Assembly: GCA_020347585.1 (NCBI GenBank)
Contig: CP070733.1
Coordinates: forward strand, 792,262 to 806,461
DNA length: 14,200 nt
Source of the DNA: Pseudomonadota bacterium
GTDB taxonomy: Bacteria; Pseudomonadota; Gammaproteobacteria; CAMYNG01
Direction: 5' to 3'
In this document: piece after piece, positions 1 through 7,024 of the stretch
Position numbering within the stretch: the stretch's first letter is position 1
Layout of the letters: the number at the start of each line of letters is the position of its first letter
Program-made: the position numbers and the translations under genes
Notes under the pieces: model-generated
What the model was told of the DNA's origin: nothing
Databases searched by the model: none
The model's input: only the letters and a program-made list of their open reading frames with translations

Positions 1-46
1 CATTAATTACTTAAAATCAAAATCAGCAGGTTTTCGAGGAACGGGA

Positions 47-2005
47 ATGGCCAAAGAGCGCTTCACCGACCAGATGCAGGCCTACGGCCGCTGGAAGCAC
101 GACCTTATCCAGGCCGTGATGAAGTATCAGAACTGGCTGGATGCCAACGGCATGAACGATGCCGAGGTGGAATTGCGCATCTTCGAACTTATCGATGCGC
201 TCAAATCCGACCACCTCACCATCGCCTTTGTGGCCGAGTTTGCCCGCGGCAAGACCGAGCTCATTAACGCCATTTTCTTCTCAGAATACGACCGGCGGCT
301 GCTGCCGTCCGAAGCGGGCCGCACCACTATGTGCCCGACCGAACTGCTTTATGACTCGAACGCAGACCAGAGCTACATCCGCCTGCTGCCCATCGAGACC
401 CGCCTGGAGGACACCAGCATCCAGGAATACAAGAAAATGCCCATCCACTGGCAGAGCATCGAGCTCGACACTCACTCCTCGGAGAAGATGGCCGATGCCT
501 TCCAAGAAGTGGTGCGCACCAAGAGCGTTCCGGGCGTCGAGGCACAGCGCCTCGGCCTGCTGGAGCCGGGAATGGACCCGGCCAAGGTCGGCACCGTCGA
601 GATCCCCATGTGGCGCCATGCAGTGATCAGTTTTCCACACCCGCTGCTCAAGGAAGGCCTGGTAATCCTGGACACCCCGGGCCTGAACGCGCTGGGCAGC
701 GAACCGGAGCTCACGCTCAACATGCTACCCAACTCGCAGGCGGTGGTATTCGTGCTCGCTGCCGACAGCGGCGTCACCAAGTCGGACCTGGAGATGTGGA
801 CCCACCACGTCAAGCCGCTGGGGGGCGATGCCCGCCATGGCCGCATCGTGGCACTCAACAAGGTCGACACGCTGTGGGACGAACTCAAGGACAACGAGAC
901 GGTCGACAGCATTATCAAGGCGCAGTGCAACACCGCTGCCAAGATGCTCGAGATTGACAACGCCAGCGTGTTCCCGGTGTCGGCCCAGAAAGGCCTGCTG
1001 GCCAAGATCCGCCACGACATGGACCTGCTGACCCGCAGCAACATCCTTTCGTTGGAGTCGATCCTGTCGCAGGACATCCAGCCGCAAAAACAGCACATCG
1101 TGCGCGAGACCATCGTCGGCGAGATCGGGGCGATGGCCAAGAGCTCGTTCGAGTTGTTGGTGTCGCGTCTAAGCGAAACCGGCCGGCAGTTCAAGGAACT
1201 CCAGAGTCTGAGCGGCAAGAACGAGGACGTTATTCAGCACCTGATGAAGAAGACCCGCGAGGAGCAGGTGACCTACCACCGCAGCGTCGAGAGCTTCCAG
1301 GCCAACAAGAAGATCTTCGCCGAGAAACACAAGGAACTACTGGGAATCCTTGCCGTCACCGAGTTCGACGCGCTGATGAGCCAAACCCGCAAGGACATGT
1401 CCGGAACCTGGACCACAATTGGCCTCAAGAAAACCATGAAGGATTTCTTTGAGCTCAGCAACGGCAGGGTCAAAACTGCCTCCCAGCAGGTGGACAAGGT
1501 CAACATGCTGGTGCAGACCGTGTACCGCAAGTTTCAGCAGGAACACGGGCTGGCTGATGCCAAGCCGAAACTTTTCAGCTTCAGCAAGTACAAGCGTGAC
1601 ATGGAGCGGCTATACCAAGAGGCCGAGGCCTACCGCAACAGCCCGGTAACGACCATGACCGAACAGAGTTTCGTGGTGAAGAAATTCTTTATTTCCATGG
1701 TCAGCCATGCGCGCAACGTGTTCTACAACGCTCAGCAGGACGCCGAGTCATGGGGCAAGGCGGCCATGGCACCGCTGGTCGCACGCATCAAGGAACACAA
1801 GGACCAGATGGAAAAACGCCTCGAAAGCCTTCGCAAGATCAATGAGTCACGCGACACCCTGCACACGCGCATCAAGGAACTCGAAGACGCCGCACGCACG
1901 CTCAATGGCCAGCTCAACGACATCAAGGGGCTGATGGAAACCATCAACAAGCCACTGGAATCGTTTCTGCCCGAGACGGGCGACGAGGAAGCGCAAGTAG
2001 CGTAA
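47..2005 (+). CDS. Dynamin-like large GTPase
   Basis: A 652-residue protein with a complete GTPase domain of the bacterial dynamin family. The P-loop is AEFARGKT (residues 63-70, with Ala at the first glycine position, which is tolerated). The G2 segment is TTMCPTEL (93-100), G3 is DTPG (from D209), G4 is NKVD (271-274) and G5 is SAQK (312-315). After the GTPase domain comes a long, charged, mainly helical region, ending in a probable coiled coil at about 590-640. I see no clear transmembrane segment. Bacterial dynamin-like proteins use GTP to self-assemble and act on membranes, or, as with E. coli CrfC, in chromosome-related roles; which applies here cannot be read from sequence. The start at 47 follows a purine-rich GAGGAACGGG ribosome-binding region. 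Such genes often come in pairs, and a partner could lie upstream of the window. Family call is firm, cellular role unknown. Confidence 0.9.
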   Translation: MAKERFTDQMQAYGRWKHDLIQAVMKYQNWLDANGMNDAEVELRIFELIDALKSDHLTIAFVAEFARGKTELINAIFFSEYDRRLLPSEAGRTTMCPTELLYDSNADQSYIRLLPIETRLEDTSIQEYKKMPIHWQSIELDTHSSEKMADAFQEVVRTKSVPGVEAQRLGLLEPGMDPAKVGTVEIPMWRHAVISFPHPLLKEGLVILDTPGLNALGSEPELTLNMLPNSQAVVFVLAADSGVTKSDLEMWTHHVKPLGGDARHGRIVALNKVDTLWDELKDNETVDSIIKAQCNTAAKMLEIDNASVFPVSAQKGLLAKIRHDMDLLTRSNILSLESILSQDIQPQKQHIVRETIVGEIGAMAKSSFELLVSRLSETGRQFKELQSLSGKNEDVIQHLMKKTREEQVTYHRSVESFQANKKIFAEKHKELLGILAVTEFDALMSQTRKDMSGTWTTIGLKKTMKDFFELSNGRVKTASQQVDKVNMLVQTVYRKFQQEHGLADAKPKLFSFSKYKRDMERLYQEAEAYRNSPVTTMTEQSFVVKKFFISMVSHARNVFYNAQQDAESWGKAAMAPLVARIKEHKDQMEKRLESLRKINESRDTLHTRIKELEDAARTLNGQLNDIKGLMETINKPLESFLPETGDEEAQVA

Positions 2006-2016
2006 CTACAAAGGGG

Positions 2017-2104
2017 CGAGGGACGAGGAACGAGGGAAAAAACGGCGGTGTTGTAAGTCCTTGCGGCTCAGACGCCTTGCGGTAGTGCCTGGTTCCTGGT
2101 TCCT
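2017..2104. repeat. Inverted clusters of a 7-bp tandem repeat between convergent genes
   Basis: Positions 2017-2037 hold three head-to-tail heptamers (CGAGGGA, CGAGGAA, CGAGGGA) followed by an A run. Positions 2088-2104 hold two copies of CCTGGTT plus a partial third. Read as TTCCTGG, the second cluster is nearly the reverse complement of CGAGGAA, so AGGAAC at 2026-2031 can pair with GTTCCT at 2092-2097 or 2099-2104. The block lies between the ends of two convergent genes. It may be a slipped-strand intergenic repeat or part of a transcript end. No function is shown. Confidence 0.6.
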
Positions 2105-2105
2105 A

Positions 2106-2138
2106 GAAGCATTGCAGTTAATTTAACTGCAATGCTTC
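2106..2138. terminator. Perfect 16-bp inverted repeat overlapping a stop codon
   Basis: Bases 2106-2121 and 2123-2138 are exact reverse complements around a single central T. An RNA hairpin of about 14 bp with a short A/T loop could form from either strand. The repeat contains the last codons and the TAA stop (2118-2120) of the leftward membrane-protein gene. No clear U-run follows on either strand, so it is not a classical intrinsic terminator. It could still act as a 3'-end stabiliser or bidirectional transcript end between the two convergent genes. Confidence 0.55.
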
Positions 2139-2819
2139 CACTATCGTATACACCCCGAACCCCATCACCAGCGCGCCGGCGCAATTGCGCACCCACGCGC
2201 GGTGCATGAAGCGCGTCAGGCCCGCGGCGAAAACGCCCATCGCTAGCAGGTTGGGCAAGGTTCCAAGGCCAAAGCTCAGCAGCAGCAGTGCACCCTCCAC
2301 AGCGCTGCCCGCGGATATACTCCAGATCAGCACGCTGTAGACCAGACCGCAGGGCAGCCAGCCCCAGATCAGCCCCAGCATTAGGCCCTGCGTTAGCGTG
2401 CGCACCGGCAGGAAACGCCGCCCGTGCGGTTCCAAGCGCCGCCACAACACCGCGCCGGCGCGTTCCAGGTGCGTCAGGCCGCGCCACCAATTTCCCAGGT
2501 ACAAGCCAAGGGCGATCATGAACAACCCGGCAATCACCTTCAGCACCAGCTGCGCCTGGTGCACGGCCACCAGGTGCGCCGCCAGGTAACCGATGCCGCC
2601 CAGCGCCGCACCGGCGAGCGTATAACTCAGGATACGCCCGGCGTTGTAGGCCAACAGCAGCGGCAACTGCACGCGGCCCTGCTGCACCGTTGCGCCTTGC
2701 CCGGGCTGCGGCAGGCTCATGGTGAGCGCGCCGACGATGCCGCCGCACATGCCCACGCAGTGCACCCCGCCCAGCAGGCCGACCAGAAATGCGCCCAGGC
2801 ATGAAACTTCAACCAGCAT
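2118..2819 (-). CDS. DsbD_2/UreH-like TauE/SafE-type membrane protein
   Basis: A 233-residue hydrophobic protein with about six transmembrane helices. Its first helix carries HCVGMCGG (residues 20-27), the hallmark of the small DsbD_2/UreH-like group often annotated 'sulfite exporter TauE/SafE family'. The paired cysteines (C21, C25) suggest thiol or metal (copper/nickel) handling. Relatives are often found near cbb3 oxidase assembly genes, but no such genes are visible here. I chose the ATG at 2819 because the protein then begins directly with the conserved first helix. A start at 2885 would add 22 unconserved residues and overlap the upstream permease gene. The permease gene ends 10 bp upstream, so the two are probably cotranscribed. 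Substrate unknown. Confidence 0.8.
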   Translation of the reverse strand: MLVEVSCLGAFLVGLLGGVHCVGMCGGIVGALTMSLPQPGQGATVQQGRVQLPLLLAYNAGRILSYTLAGAALGGIGYLAAHLVAVHQAQLVLKVIAGLFMIALGLYLGNWWRGLTHLERAGAVLWRRLEPHGRRFLPVRTLTQGLMLGLIWGWLPCGLVYSVLIWSISAGSAVEGALLLLSFGLGTLPNLLAMGVFAAGLTRFMHRAWVRNCAGALVMGFGVYTIVEALQLN

Positions 2820-2829
2820 GGCGGGTGTA

Positions 2830-4212
2830 TCAGTCGGGCCGCTGTGCGGAGCTGTCCGCAGGCGCGCCATCAACATTGGCAGCACGCATCAGGTAGAGCA
2901 CCAAAAATATTGCAGGCACGCCGACTGCCGCTGCATATATAAAGAAGAAGACGTAACCCTGCGCGTCGACGACAATTCCCGAGAAGCCAGCGACGATCTT
3001 CGGTATCAGAGTCATCAGTGAACTGAACAGCGCGTACTGGGTCGCAGTGTAGGCAGTGTTGGTCAGGCTCGATAGATAAGCGATAAACGCCGCGCTGGCG
3101 AGCCCGCCGGCAAAATTGTCGGCACTGATCACTGCCGCCAGCCACGCAATGTCGTATCCGACCATGGCCAGCCACGCAAACAACAGGTTGGTGGCAACCA
3201 CCAGTACCGCACCCAGCATCAGCGTGCGCATGATGCCAAAGCGCATCACCAGCACCCCGCCGCTCATGGCGCCGGCGATCAACATAAAGAAGCCGAACAC
3301 CTTGGTGACATTCGCGATTTCCGTCTTAGTAAAACCAAGATCGATATAAAACGGATTGGCCATCACCCCCATGGTGATATCGCTGATCCGAAACAGGCTG
3401 ATAAACAGCAGGATGACCACCGCCAGCGCGCCCTGACGGGCGAAGAAATCGGTAAATGGACAGATAACCGCACCGATAAACCAGGCACCGGCGTTGCGCA
3501 TGCGCTCGGGCAGGTGCGCCGAGTTCTCCAGGAAGCGAACCACGCGTTCCTCGCGCAGGAGTGTTGCTTCCGTCACCGGGCGCTCGGGCTCGCGAATCAT
3601 GAGCACAGTCGCTATGCCCACACCCATCAGCACCGCCATCGCCATGTAGGAAACCGTCCAGTTGATAAAGTCCGCGAGGTACAAAGCGCCCGCCCCGGAG
3701 ACCAGCCAACCGAGGCGCCACCCGAGAATATAGGTCGCCGCCATCGCACCCTGGTATTCCTTGTCGAGCGCCTCGATGCGGTAAGCATCGATCGACACGT
3801 CCTGCGTCGCCGAGGCAAATGCCACCAGCAATGCGAACAACGCCATCGCGACGGTATGCCGACCAGGATCGGTGCCCGCCATGCCCACGAGGCCTGCGGC
3901 AATGCCGATTTGCGCCACCAGCATCCAACTGCGTCGGCGCCCCAGCACACGGGTAAGCACCGGCAGGGGCACGCGGTCGACCACCGGTGCCCAAAGCACC
4001 TTGATGGAATAGGTGATGCCGACCCAGCTAAAGAACCCGATCACGGTGCGGCTGATACCGGCCTCGGCGAGCCACGCCGACAACGTGCCGAACATCAGCA
4101 GGTAGGGCAGTCCCGCGGAAAAACCGAGAAACAGCATGCCCAGCACGCGCGGCCTAAGATAAACCGCGAAGGCCTCGGACCACGATTTGGTGTGCTGGCT
4201 AGGAGAAGACAA
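2830..4212 (-). CDS. ampG: AmpG-type major facilitator (muropeptide permease family)
   Basis: A 460-residue, roughly 12-helix major facilitator. The N-terminal half resembles E. coli AmpG closely: GFSAGLPYLLMFGTLSAW in helix 1, then IGFFSWVG, the LGRRRSW loop, and FASATQDVSIDAYRIEAL, matching the FCSASQDIVFDAW region of AmpG. AmpG imports anhydro-muropeptides from the periplasm for cell-wall recycling and, in some bacteria, for beta-lactamase induction. At 460 residues it is slightly shorter than the E. coli protein. The only usable start near the conserved N-terminus is TTG at 4212; an in-frame stop lies upstream with no ATG between, and I see no strong Shine-Dalgarno. The reading is lengthened by the downstream DsbD_2-type gene in the same direction. 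The substrate is inferred from family only. Confidence 0.85.
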   Translation of the reverse strand: MSSPSQHTKSWSEAFAVYLRPRVLGMLFLGFSAGLPYLLMFGTLSAWLAEAGISRTVIGFFSWVGITYSIKVLWAPVVDRVPLPVLTRVLGRRRSWMLVAQIGIAAGLVGMAGTDPGRHTVAMALFALLVAFASATQDVSIDAYRIEALDKEYQGAMAATYILGWRLGWLVSGAGALYLADFINWTVSYMAMAVLMGVGIATVLMIREPERPVTEATLLREERVVRFLENSAHLPERMRNAGAWFIGAVICPFTDFFARQGALAVVILLFISLFRISDITMGVMANPFYIDLGFTKTEIANVTKVFGFFMLIAGAMSGGVLVMRFGIMRTLMLGAVLVVATNLLFAWLAMVGYDIAWLAAVISADNFAGGLASAAFIAYLSSLTNTAYTATQYALFSSLMTLIPKIVAGFSGIVVDAQGYVFFFIYAAAVGVPAIFLVLYLMRAANVDGAPADSSAQRPD

Positions 4213-4227
4213 GTTGCTTGCGGTATG

Positions 4228-4243
4228 TGGTATGGGCGTTGCG
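4228..4243 (+). promoter_or_regulatory. Weak sigma-54-like -24/-12 element
   Basis: TGGTATGGGCGTTGCG has GG (4229-4230) and GC (4241-4242) separated by 10 bases, the required sigma-54 spacing, and keeps TTGC at -12. Two bases of the -24 box differ from TGGCAC. It would start transcription near 4254, ahead of the gene at 4331. No enhancer-binding protein gene is nearby, so this may be a chance match. Confidence 0.25.
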
Positions 4244-4330
4244 GTTTCGCTTCGGGAATACTACAGTCAAAGCCTGCCCAAGGCGAGCCAGCCCATGCGA
4301 CTGATGCACGCCCGATCCCCTGCATCATCG

Positions 4331-4747
4331 ATGACAACCGCACGCGCCCTTGGCATCTACACCCTGCTCTGGTTTGGGCTGCTGGCGTTTGCCGTACTCA
4401 ATGGTGGCGTAAGGGATTTCGTATACGGCAAGGGCCTGGACGCATCGACCGCGCATCAGATCTCAACCTTGGCCCTGTGCGTAGTAATTGTGGTCTACAC
4501 ATGGCTGGCGCATCGCATATGGCCCATTGCCTCTGCGGCACTGGCCCTGGTTATTGGGTTGCTTTGGATGCTGCTGACGGTTGCATTCGAAACCTGGATG
4601 ATCCTGTCTGTCATGGAGGAGGATTTCACCGTGGTGCTGCAAAGCTACGACCTGACCCGAGGCCAGCTCTGGCCCCTGGTACTGGTGTGCACCGGCGTCG
4701 CGCCGTGGCTGGTGCGTCGCATCGGACAACATCGCGCCGGCGCCTGA
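4331..4747 (+). CDS. Conserved four-helix inner-membrane protein, function unknown
   Basis: A 138-residue protein with four predicted transmembrane segments, at about residues 5-25, 42-60, 66-88 and 112-130. A polar loop (about 26-42) contains the residues RDFVYGKGLDASTAHQIST, and an acidic loop EEDF follows helix 3. I do not recognise a named family. I chose the ATG at 4331 because the first helix begins just after it; an alternative in-frame ATG at 4295 would add 12 unconserved-looking residues. The next gene, an exported DsrE-like protein, begins 28 bp downstream, so the two probably form an operon. It is divergent from ampG. Confidence 0.65.
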   Translation: MTTARALGIYTLLWFGLLAFAVLNGGVRDFVYGKGLDASTAHQISTLALCVVIVVYTWLAHRIWPIASAALALVIGLLWMLLTVAFETWMILSVMEEDFTVVLQSYDLTRGQLWPLVLVCTGVAPWLVRRIGQHRAGA

Positions 4748-4775
4748 TGCACGCTTTCACCGAGAGGAATACACC

Positions 4776-5207
4776 ATGCATTTCCGTTGCACGCTTGTCC
4801 TGTCATTGCTGCTCGCAGTCACTGCTGCGTTGCCTTCGCTGGCCCAGGCAACGCCGGAACCGACGCGCTTCGTAGTACAACTGACCCGCAGCGGAGACAA
4901 CTATGGCCACCGCCGCGCCTTGCTGCAGATCGACAAGGTCCTCACCGACCTCGGTGCCAAAAAGCTGCACTTCGAGGTGGTGGCATACGAAGAAGGCATC
5001 CACGCGTTGCTGGCCGACAACAGCGCAACCTCGCAGCTATTGACCAAGCTTGCCAACGCGGGCGTGATCTTCAAGGCCTGCCGCATCAGCATGCGCGCCT
5101 GGGAGTTGAAGGAAGAACAATTTCCGCTGGAAGTGGAGTTTGTGCCGGCTGGTGCACCGGAAATGATACGCCTGCAGATGACTGGTTATAGGTATTGGCG
5201 TCCATGA
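4776..5207 (+). CDS. Exported DsrE-like protein
   Basis: A 143-residue protein with a typical Sec signal peptide (hydrophobic core LVLSLLLAVTAALP, likely cleavage after LAQA at residue 25). The mature part has the alpha/beta layout of the DsrE/DsrF-like fold: a first strand FVVQLT, a central FEVVAYEEGIHALL, and GVIFKACRISM with one cysteine (C102) at the position where family members carry a functional thiol. Cytoplasmic DsrE/TusD proteins relay sulfur as persulfide. Exported versions are common in proteobacteria but not understood. A good ribosome-binding site (GAGAGGA, about 4762-4768) precedes the ATG. The gene follows the four-helix membrane protein by 28 bp. Confidence 0.75.
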   Translation: MHFRCTLVLSLLLAVTAALPSLAQATPEPTRFVVQLTRSGDNYGHRRALLQIDKVLTDLGAKKLHFEVVAYEEGIHALLADNSATSQLLTKLANAGVIFKACRISMRAWELKEEQFPLEVEFVPAGAPEMIRLQMTGYRYWRP

Positions 5208-5315
5208 TCTGGTTTTTACCGGAATACGCAGCAGTCGGGTTTCAGTGCCGGGTCACGCCGGCCGATAATAGTCGGTACGCAAGACACGCCCGCAATCACA
5301 GAGGCTCGACAAACC

Positions 5316-5684
5316 ATGAGCGCGAAAATAATCGAGATTGTTGTCATGGAAGGCATTGCGTTGCTGATGCTGGCGTTCGCGTGGCAGATCGGCGTTAAAC
5401 GGAAGATGGAACTGATCGCAGGTTACAACCAGCGCACTGCCTCACAGGTACACGACAAACCAGGCCTGGCGCGACTGATCGCCAGATTGTGCCTTATTCA
5501 TGCGCTTGCCGCGGCGCTGATGCCGCTGCTCACCTGGTTGTGGGGTCAAGATCGCGAAGGCCTCGCCATGCTGATTGGGGGCTATGGAGGATTTGTTGTT
5601 GGCAGCGTCGCGCTGACCGCTCTGCAAGCCCGAGATTATACGCACCCGCCCGGCACGGACAGCGCGGATTCAGCACGGTCGTAA
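5316..5684 (+). CDS. Small membrane protein, DUF3784-like
   Basis: A 122-residue protein with one N-terminal transmembrane helix (about 8-26) and two more at about 60-80 and 86-106. Between them is the segment ELIAGYNQRT, which resembles the IAGYN signature of DUF3784 membrane proteins. No function is established for that family. The start has a modest AGAGG ribosome-binding sequence about 10 bases upstream. A 108-bp gap separates it from the DsrE-like gene, so shared transcription is possible but not certain. A short perfect inverted repeat (GGTCGT-A-ACGACC, 5677-5689) spans its stop codon. Confidence 0.6.
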   Translation: MSAKIIEIVVMEGIALLMLAFAWQIGVKRKMELIAGYNQRTASQVHDKPGLARLIARLCLIHALAAALMPLLTWLWGQDREGLAMLIGGYGGFVVGSVALTALQARDYTHPPGTDSADSARS

Positions 5685-5888
5685 CGACCATCGGCCGATT
5701 GAATATGGCAACAGCATAGTGAGGGATTTCCGGCTAACCCATTTGCCTCGCGCTGGTGGCGCCTGTTTCCGGCTTTCATAGCTTCTCGAGTTACATATGC
5801 TTGCACAAGGTGGGGCCGGTTAGCATGTCCCGAACCTCTGCGGTACATGTTTCGCCGGCCCCGATTGTGCCCATGGTGTTGTTGCCGT
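5685..5888. other. Intergenic region with structured repeats
   Basis: This 204-bp gap lies between convergent genes. I find no convincing gene in it. It holds a 9-bp direct repeat, TTTCCGGCT, at 5727-5735 and 5766-5774 (39 bp apart), and then the compound hairpin listed separately at 5803-5870. Short open frames on both strands have no ribosome-binding site or recognisable content. Confidence 0.5.
5803..5870. repeat. Compound hairpin in the intergenic region
   Basis: Nested complementary arms can fold together: GCACAA (5803-5808) with TTGTGC (5865-5870), GGGGCCGG (5812-5819) with CCGGCCCC (5855-5862), CATGT (5824-5828) with ACATG (5845-5849), and CCG (5830-5832) with CGG (5841-5843). The structure lies just past the 3' end of the peroxiredoxin-glutaredoxin gene and could be a transcript end, a REP-like element or a small structured RNA. 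No U-run is visible. Confidence 0.5.
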
Positions 5889-6632
5889 CTACGCCGCCTG
5901 CCGCGCGCCTAACCATCTCTCCAGCTCTTCCGAGCCGCCCACGTGTTCGCCGTTGATGAACACCTGCGGCACGGTGGTAGCAGCGGATACAGCGCGCAGG
6001 CTCGCGTCGGTATAGTCCCGGTTCAGCACCAGTTCCTCGAAGGCGATACCCGCATCATTCAACATGCCCTTGGCGCGCGCACAATACGGGCAACCCGGGC
6101 GGCTGAACACCGTGACATCCAGCGGCTTGCCCGCCTCAGGTGCGACGTAGGCCAACATAGTGTCGGCATCGGATACCCCGAAGGGGTCGCCTGCTTCTTC
6201 TGGCTCGATGAACATCTTCTCGATGACGCCGTCGCGCACCAGCATGGCATAACGCCAGGAACGCTCGCCAAACCCGAGTTCGTCCTTGGGCACCAGCATG
6301 CCCATGGCGCCAGTGAACTCGCCGTTGCCATCCGGCAGAAAGGTGATGCTCCAGGCCTTCTGGTCGGCGCGCCATTCATTCATTACGAAGGCGTCGTTGA
6401 CAGACACGCACACGATATCGTCCACGCCATGCGCCCTGAACACGGGCGCAAGCTGGTTATAGCGCGGCACGTGACTGGACGAACAGGTGGGCGTGAAGGC
6501 GCCGGGGAGTGAAAAAACCACCACAGTCTTTCCCTGGAACACATCATCGCTGCTGACGTTCACCCACTCGTGCTCACGGCGGGTCCGGAAGGTGACACTT
6601 GGGACATGCTGCCCCTCGCGATTTTCTAACAT
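5889..6632 (-). CDS. Peroxiredoxin-glutaredoxin fusion (hybrid Prx5)
   Basis: A 247-residue two-domain peroxidase. Residues 1-165 are a Prx5-type peroxiredoxin with the peroxidatic motif [14 protein letters not shown]. Residues from about 170 are a glutaredoxin with active site CPYC, followed by [14 protein letters not shown], which includes the cis-proline and glutathione-binding loop. In this family the fused glutaredoxin uses glutathione to reduce the peroxiredoxin cysteine, giving a self-contained peroxidase for H2O2 and alkyl hydroperoxides; the Haemophilus influenzae enzyme is the known example. The ATG at 6632 follows a strong GAGGAG. The DUF2061 gene ends 28 bp upstream, suggesting a two-gene operon divergent from oxyR. 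Control by OxyR is inferred from context. Confidence 0.93.
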   Translation of the reverse strand: MLENREGQHVPSVTFRTRREHEWVNVSSDDVFQGKTVVVFSLPGAFTPTCSSSHVPRYNQLAPVFRAHGVDDIVCVSVNDAFVMNEWRADQKAWSITFLPDGNGEFTGAMGMLVPKDELGFGERSWRYAMLVRDGVIEKMFIEPEEAGDPFGVSDADTMLAYVAPEAGKPLDVTVFSRPGCPYCARAKGMLNDAGIAFEELVLNRDYTDASLRAVSAATTVPQVFINGEHVGGSEELERWLGARQAA

Positions 6633-6660
6633 AGTTGACTCCTCAATGCTCTTAATGCGT

Positions 6661-6900
6661 TCAATGCGAGTTGCTTAAAGGGCTCAAGCCGTCAGGGCAT
6701 CGCGCGGGCGCTGTGCACGACGCCCCCCGGGTGTGATCCCAGCGTTTCCACACCTGCTCATGCAGGTGGTAGGCGACGGTGTTAACGGCCGGCTCCACCA
6801 GGGCGATCGCGCCCCCAACCAAGGCGCTGCCTGTCATGAGGTATCCGACGCTAAAGGCGACTGAAATATGTACGACGGCGAACGTGGCGGTCTTGGTCAT
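6661..6900 (-). CDS. DUF2061 small membrane protein
   Basis: A 79-residue protein with the DUF2061 pattern: [20 protein letters not shown], then [20 protein letters not shown], then [11 protein letters not shown]. It has two transmembrane helices joined by a short loop, with the conserved EPxxNT and HExxW motifs. The C-terminal tail of about 20 residues looks unconserved. The function of the family is unknown. A very strong ribosome-binding site (AAGGAGG) precedes the ATG. It is the first gene of the leftward unit that continues into the peroxiredoxin-glutaredoxin gene. Confidence 0.85.
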   Translation of the reverse strand: MTKTATFAVVHISVAFSVGYLMTGSALVGGAIALVEPAVNTVAYHLHEQVWKRWDHTRGASCTAPARCPDGLSPLSNSH

Positions 6901-7024
6901 GGCGCTGCCTCCTTCGGATAGCCCTTATCACGAGGCCGATTTTGGGGGCTGGCAAATCATTCGTAAAATGGAATATATTCATGACAGTAATCTATTAAAT
7001 AGAACGTACAGGACGCCAGACTGC
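6901..7024. promoter_or_regulatory. Divergent control region between oxyR and the DUF2061-peroxiredoxin unit
   Basis: This AT-rich 124-bp gap must hold both promoters. It contains a perfect palindrome GAATATATTC (6971-6980), an odd palindrome CTATTAAATAG (6992-7002) that carries the CTAT and ATAG elements used in OxyR sites, and an inverted GATA-N5-TATC (6917-6929). The classical OxyR spacing of four ATAG/CTAT elements is not met, so any OxyR site here would be non-canonical. Confidence 0.45.

Noticed and set aside
472..1218. 248-codon open frame antisense to the GTPase gene
   Set aside because: It lies wholly inside the GTPase gene, whose G motifs are complete. The antisense product is Ser/Arg-rich and has no recognisable domain.
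2017..2104. CRISPR-like array
   Set aside because: The repeat unit is only 7 bp, has no spacers between copies, and no cas genes are nearby.
2068..2802. 244-codon open frame on the - strand
   Set aside because: It overlaps the DsbD_2-type gene in a different frame and is Arg/Ala/Gly-rich without motifs. The overlapping frame has the clear HCVGMCGG signature and helices.
3514..4875. Long open frame (453 codons) on the + strand
   Set aside because: It runs antisense through ampG and then through two real genes in another frame. Its product is rich in His, Arg and Gln with no family-like segments, as expected from a GC-rich shadow frame.
5636..5956. Small genes in the 5685-5888 gap
   Set aside because: Short frames exist on both strands, but none has a ribosome-binding site or recognisable protein features. 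The region is better explained by inverted and direct repeats.
6779..7024. N-terminal extension of OxyR
   Set aside because: The extension overlaps the DUF2061 gene on the other strand and the control region. The LysR domain begins properly at the ATG at 7025.
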